Source: Candidatus Pelethomonas intestinigallinarum (GTDB lineage: Bacteria; Bacillota; Clostridia; Oscillospirales; Oscillospiraceae). Taken from it: a stretch of DNA of 5,892 nt. A program made the translations under genes and the position numbers. The notes below the pieces were generated by a model, which worked only from the letters and a program-made list of their open reading frames with translations, had not been told where the DNA came from and made no database searches. Shown one piece after another: positions 5,827 to 5,892 of this stretch (positions within the stretch are counted from its first letter, which is position 1; every line of letters starts with the position of its first letter). Location: contig DVGP01000014.1 in the NCBI GenBank assembly GCA_018712665.1, forward strand, positions 1-5,892, given 5' to 3'.

Positions 5827-5845
5827 GGGCGGATTCATTCCGCCC
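5827..5845. repeat. stem-loop 7, 7-bp
   Basis: GGGCGGA (5827-5833) pairs with TCCGCCC (5839-5845) around TTCAT. Flanking GCGC at 5821-5824 and 5846-5849 can pair as well if AA at 5825-5826 bulges out. Confidence 0.65.
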
Positions 5846-5873
5846 GCGCAAATGAAATCTTGAGGGGTCCCCG

Positions 5874-5892
5874 GGCAGTCCATAGGACTGTC
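5874..5892. repeat. stem-loop 8 at the window edge
   Basis: CAGTCC (5876-5881) pairs with GGACTG (5885-5890) around ATA. A G-T wobble and a G-C pair extend it to the last base of the window, so it may be longer. Confidence 0.6.

Larger units (their letters stand above)
5557..5892. repeat. hairpin-rich intergenic element, no credible gene
   Basis: The 336 bases after the GH38-like stop are packed with inverted repeats. At least seven stem-loops stand nearly end to end, and they continue to the window edge, so the right boundary is unknown. Short open frames on both strands carry no recognisable domain or ribosome binding site and run through the palindromes. The density resembles composite intergenic repeats (REP- or MITE-like) that I associate with Oscillospiraceae genomes, but copy number cannot be judged from one window. 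No transposase, terminal duplication or attachment site is visible. It may also contain the 3' end of the upstream operon transcript. Confidence 0.6.

Noticed and set aside
5557..5892. CRISPR array
   Set aside because: The stems are different from one another and there are no regularly spaced direct repeats with unique spacers.

Overview
The window comes from a GC-rich anaerobic Firmicute, most likely a gut member of the Oscillospiraceae (Flavonifractor/Oscillibacter-like). This rests on four things: strongly G/C-ending codons combined with Gram-positive-type ribosome binding sites; a membrane-anchored NagZ with a long linker; a NifX-like protein with a His/Cys-rich tail, of a kind common in gut Clostridia; and a hairpin-rich intergenic element of a style I associate with that group. 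No taxonomic marker is present, so this is an inference.

Left half, minus strand. Two cell-wall genes are read leftwards. A membrane-anchored family GH3 beta-N-acetylglucosaminidase (nagZ-like, 2437 to 1175) comes first. It is followed by a rho-independent terminator (1148-1172), a separate extended -10 promoter (1109-1137), and D-alanine--D-alanine ligase (ddl, 1050 to 1, TTG start). The ddl stop codon is the first three bases of the window. The two genes are functionally related (precursor synthesis and wall turnover), but the sequence suggests two transcripts. Both promoters share the 9-base core TGCTATACT.

Centre, 2438-2688. This is a divergent intergenic region. It holds the nagZ promoter on the minus strand, a second extended -10 promoter on the plus strand, a small inverted repeat between them, and a GC-rich plus-strand leader with overlapping, mutually exclusive stem-loops.

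Right half, plus strand. A probable two-gene operon encodes a small NifX/NifB-type (dinitrogenase FeMo-cofactor-binding fold) protein with a His/Cys-rich metal-binding tail. After 48 bases comes a 795-residue cytoplasmic protein related to family GH38 alpha-mannosidases (DUF5054-like), with the metal-ligand residues of that family apparently retained. A putative metal-binding protein next to a putative metal-dependent hydrolase is the most interesting pairing here. Its meaning is unknown.

Right edge, 5557-5892. No credible gene is present. The region is an almost continuous series of perfect or near-perfect stem-loops, including a 16-bp stem and an 11-bp stem with a GCAA tetraloop. It looks like a composite intergenic repeat element rather than a simple terminator. 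I found no tRNA, rRNA, CRISPR array, transposase or phage gene. The ddl and nagZ genes are ordinary. The metal-tail/GH38-like pair, its structured leader and the 3' hairpin element deserve the second look.
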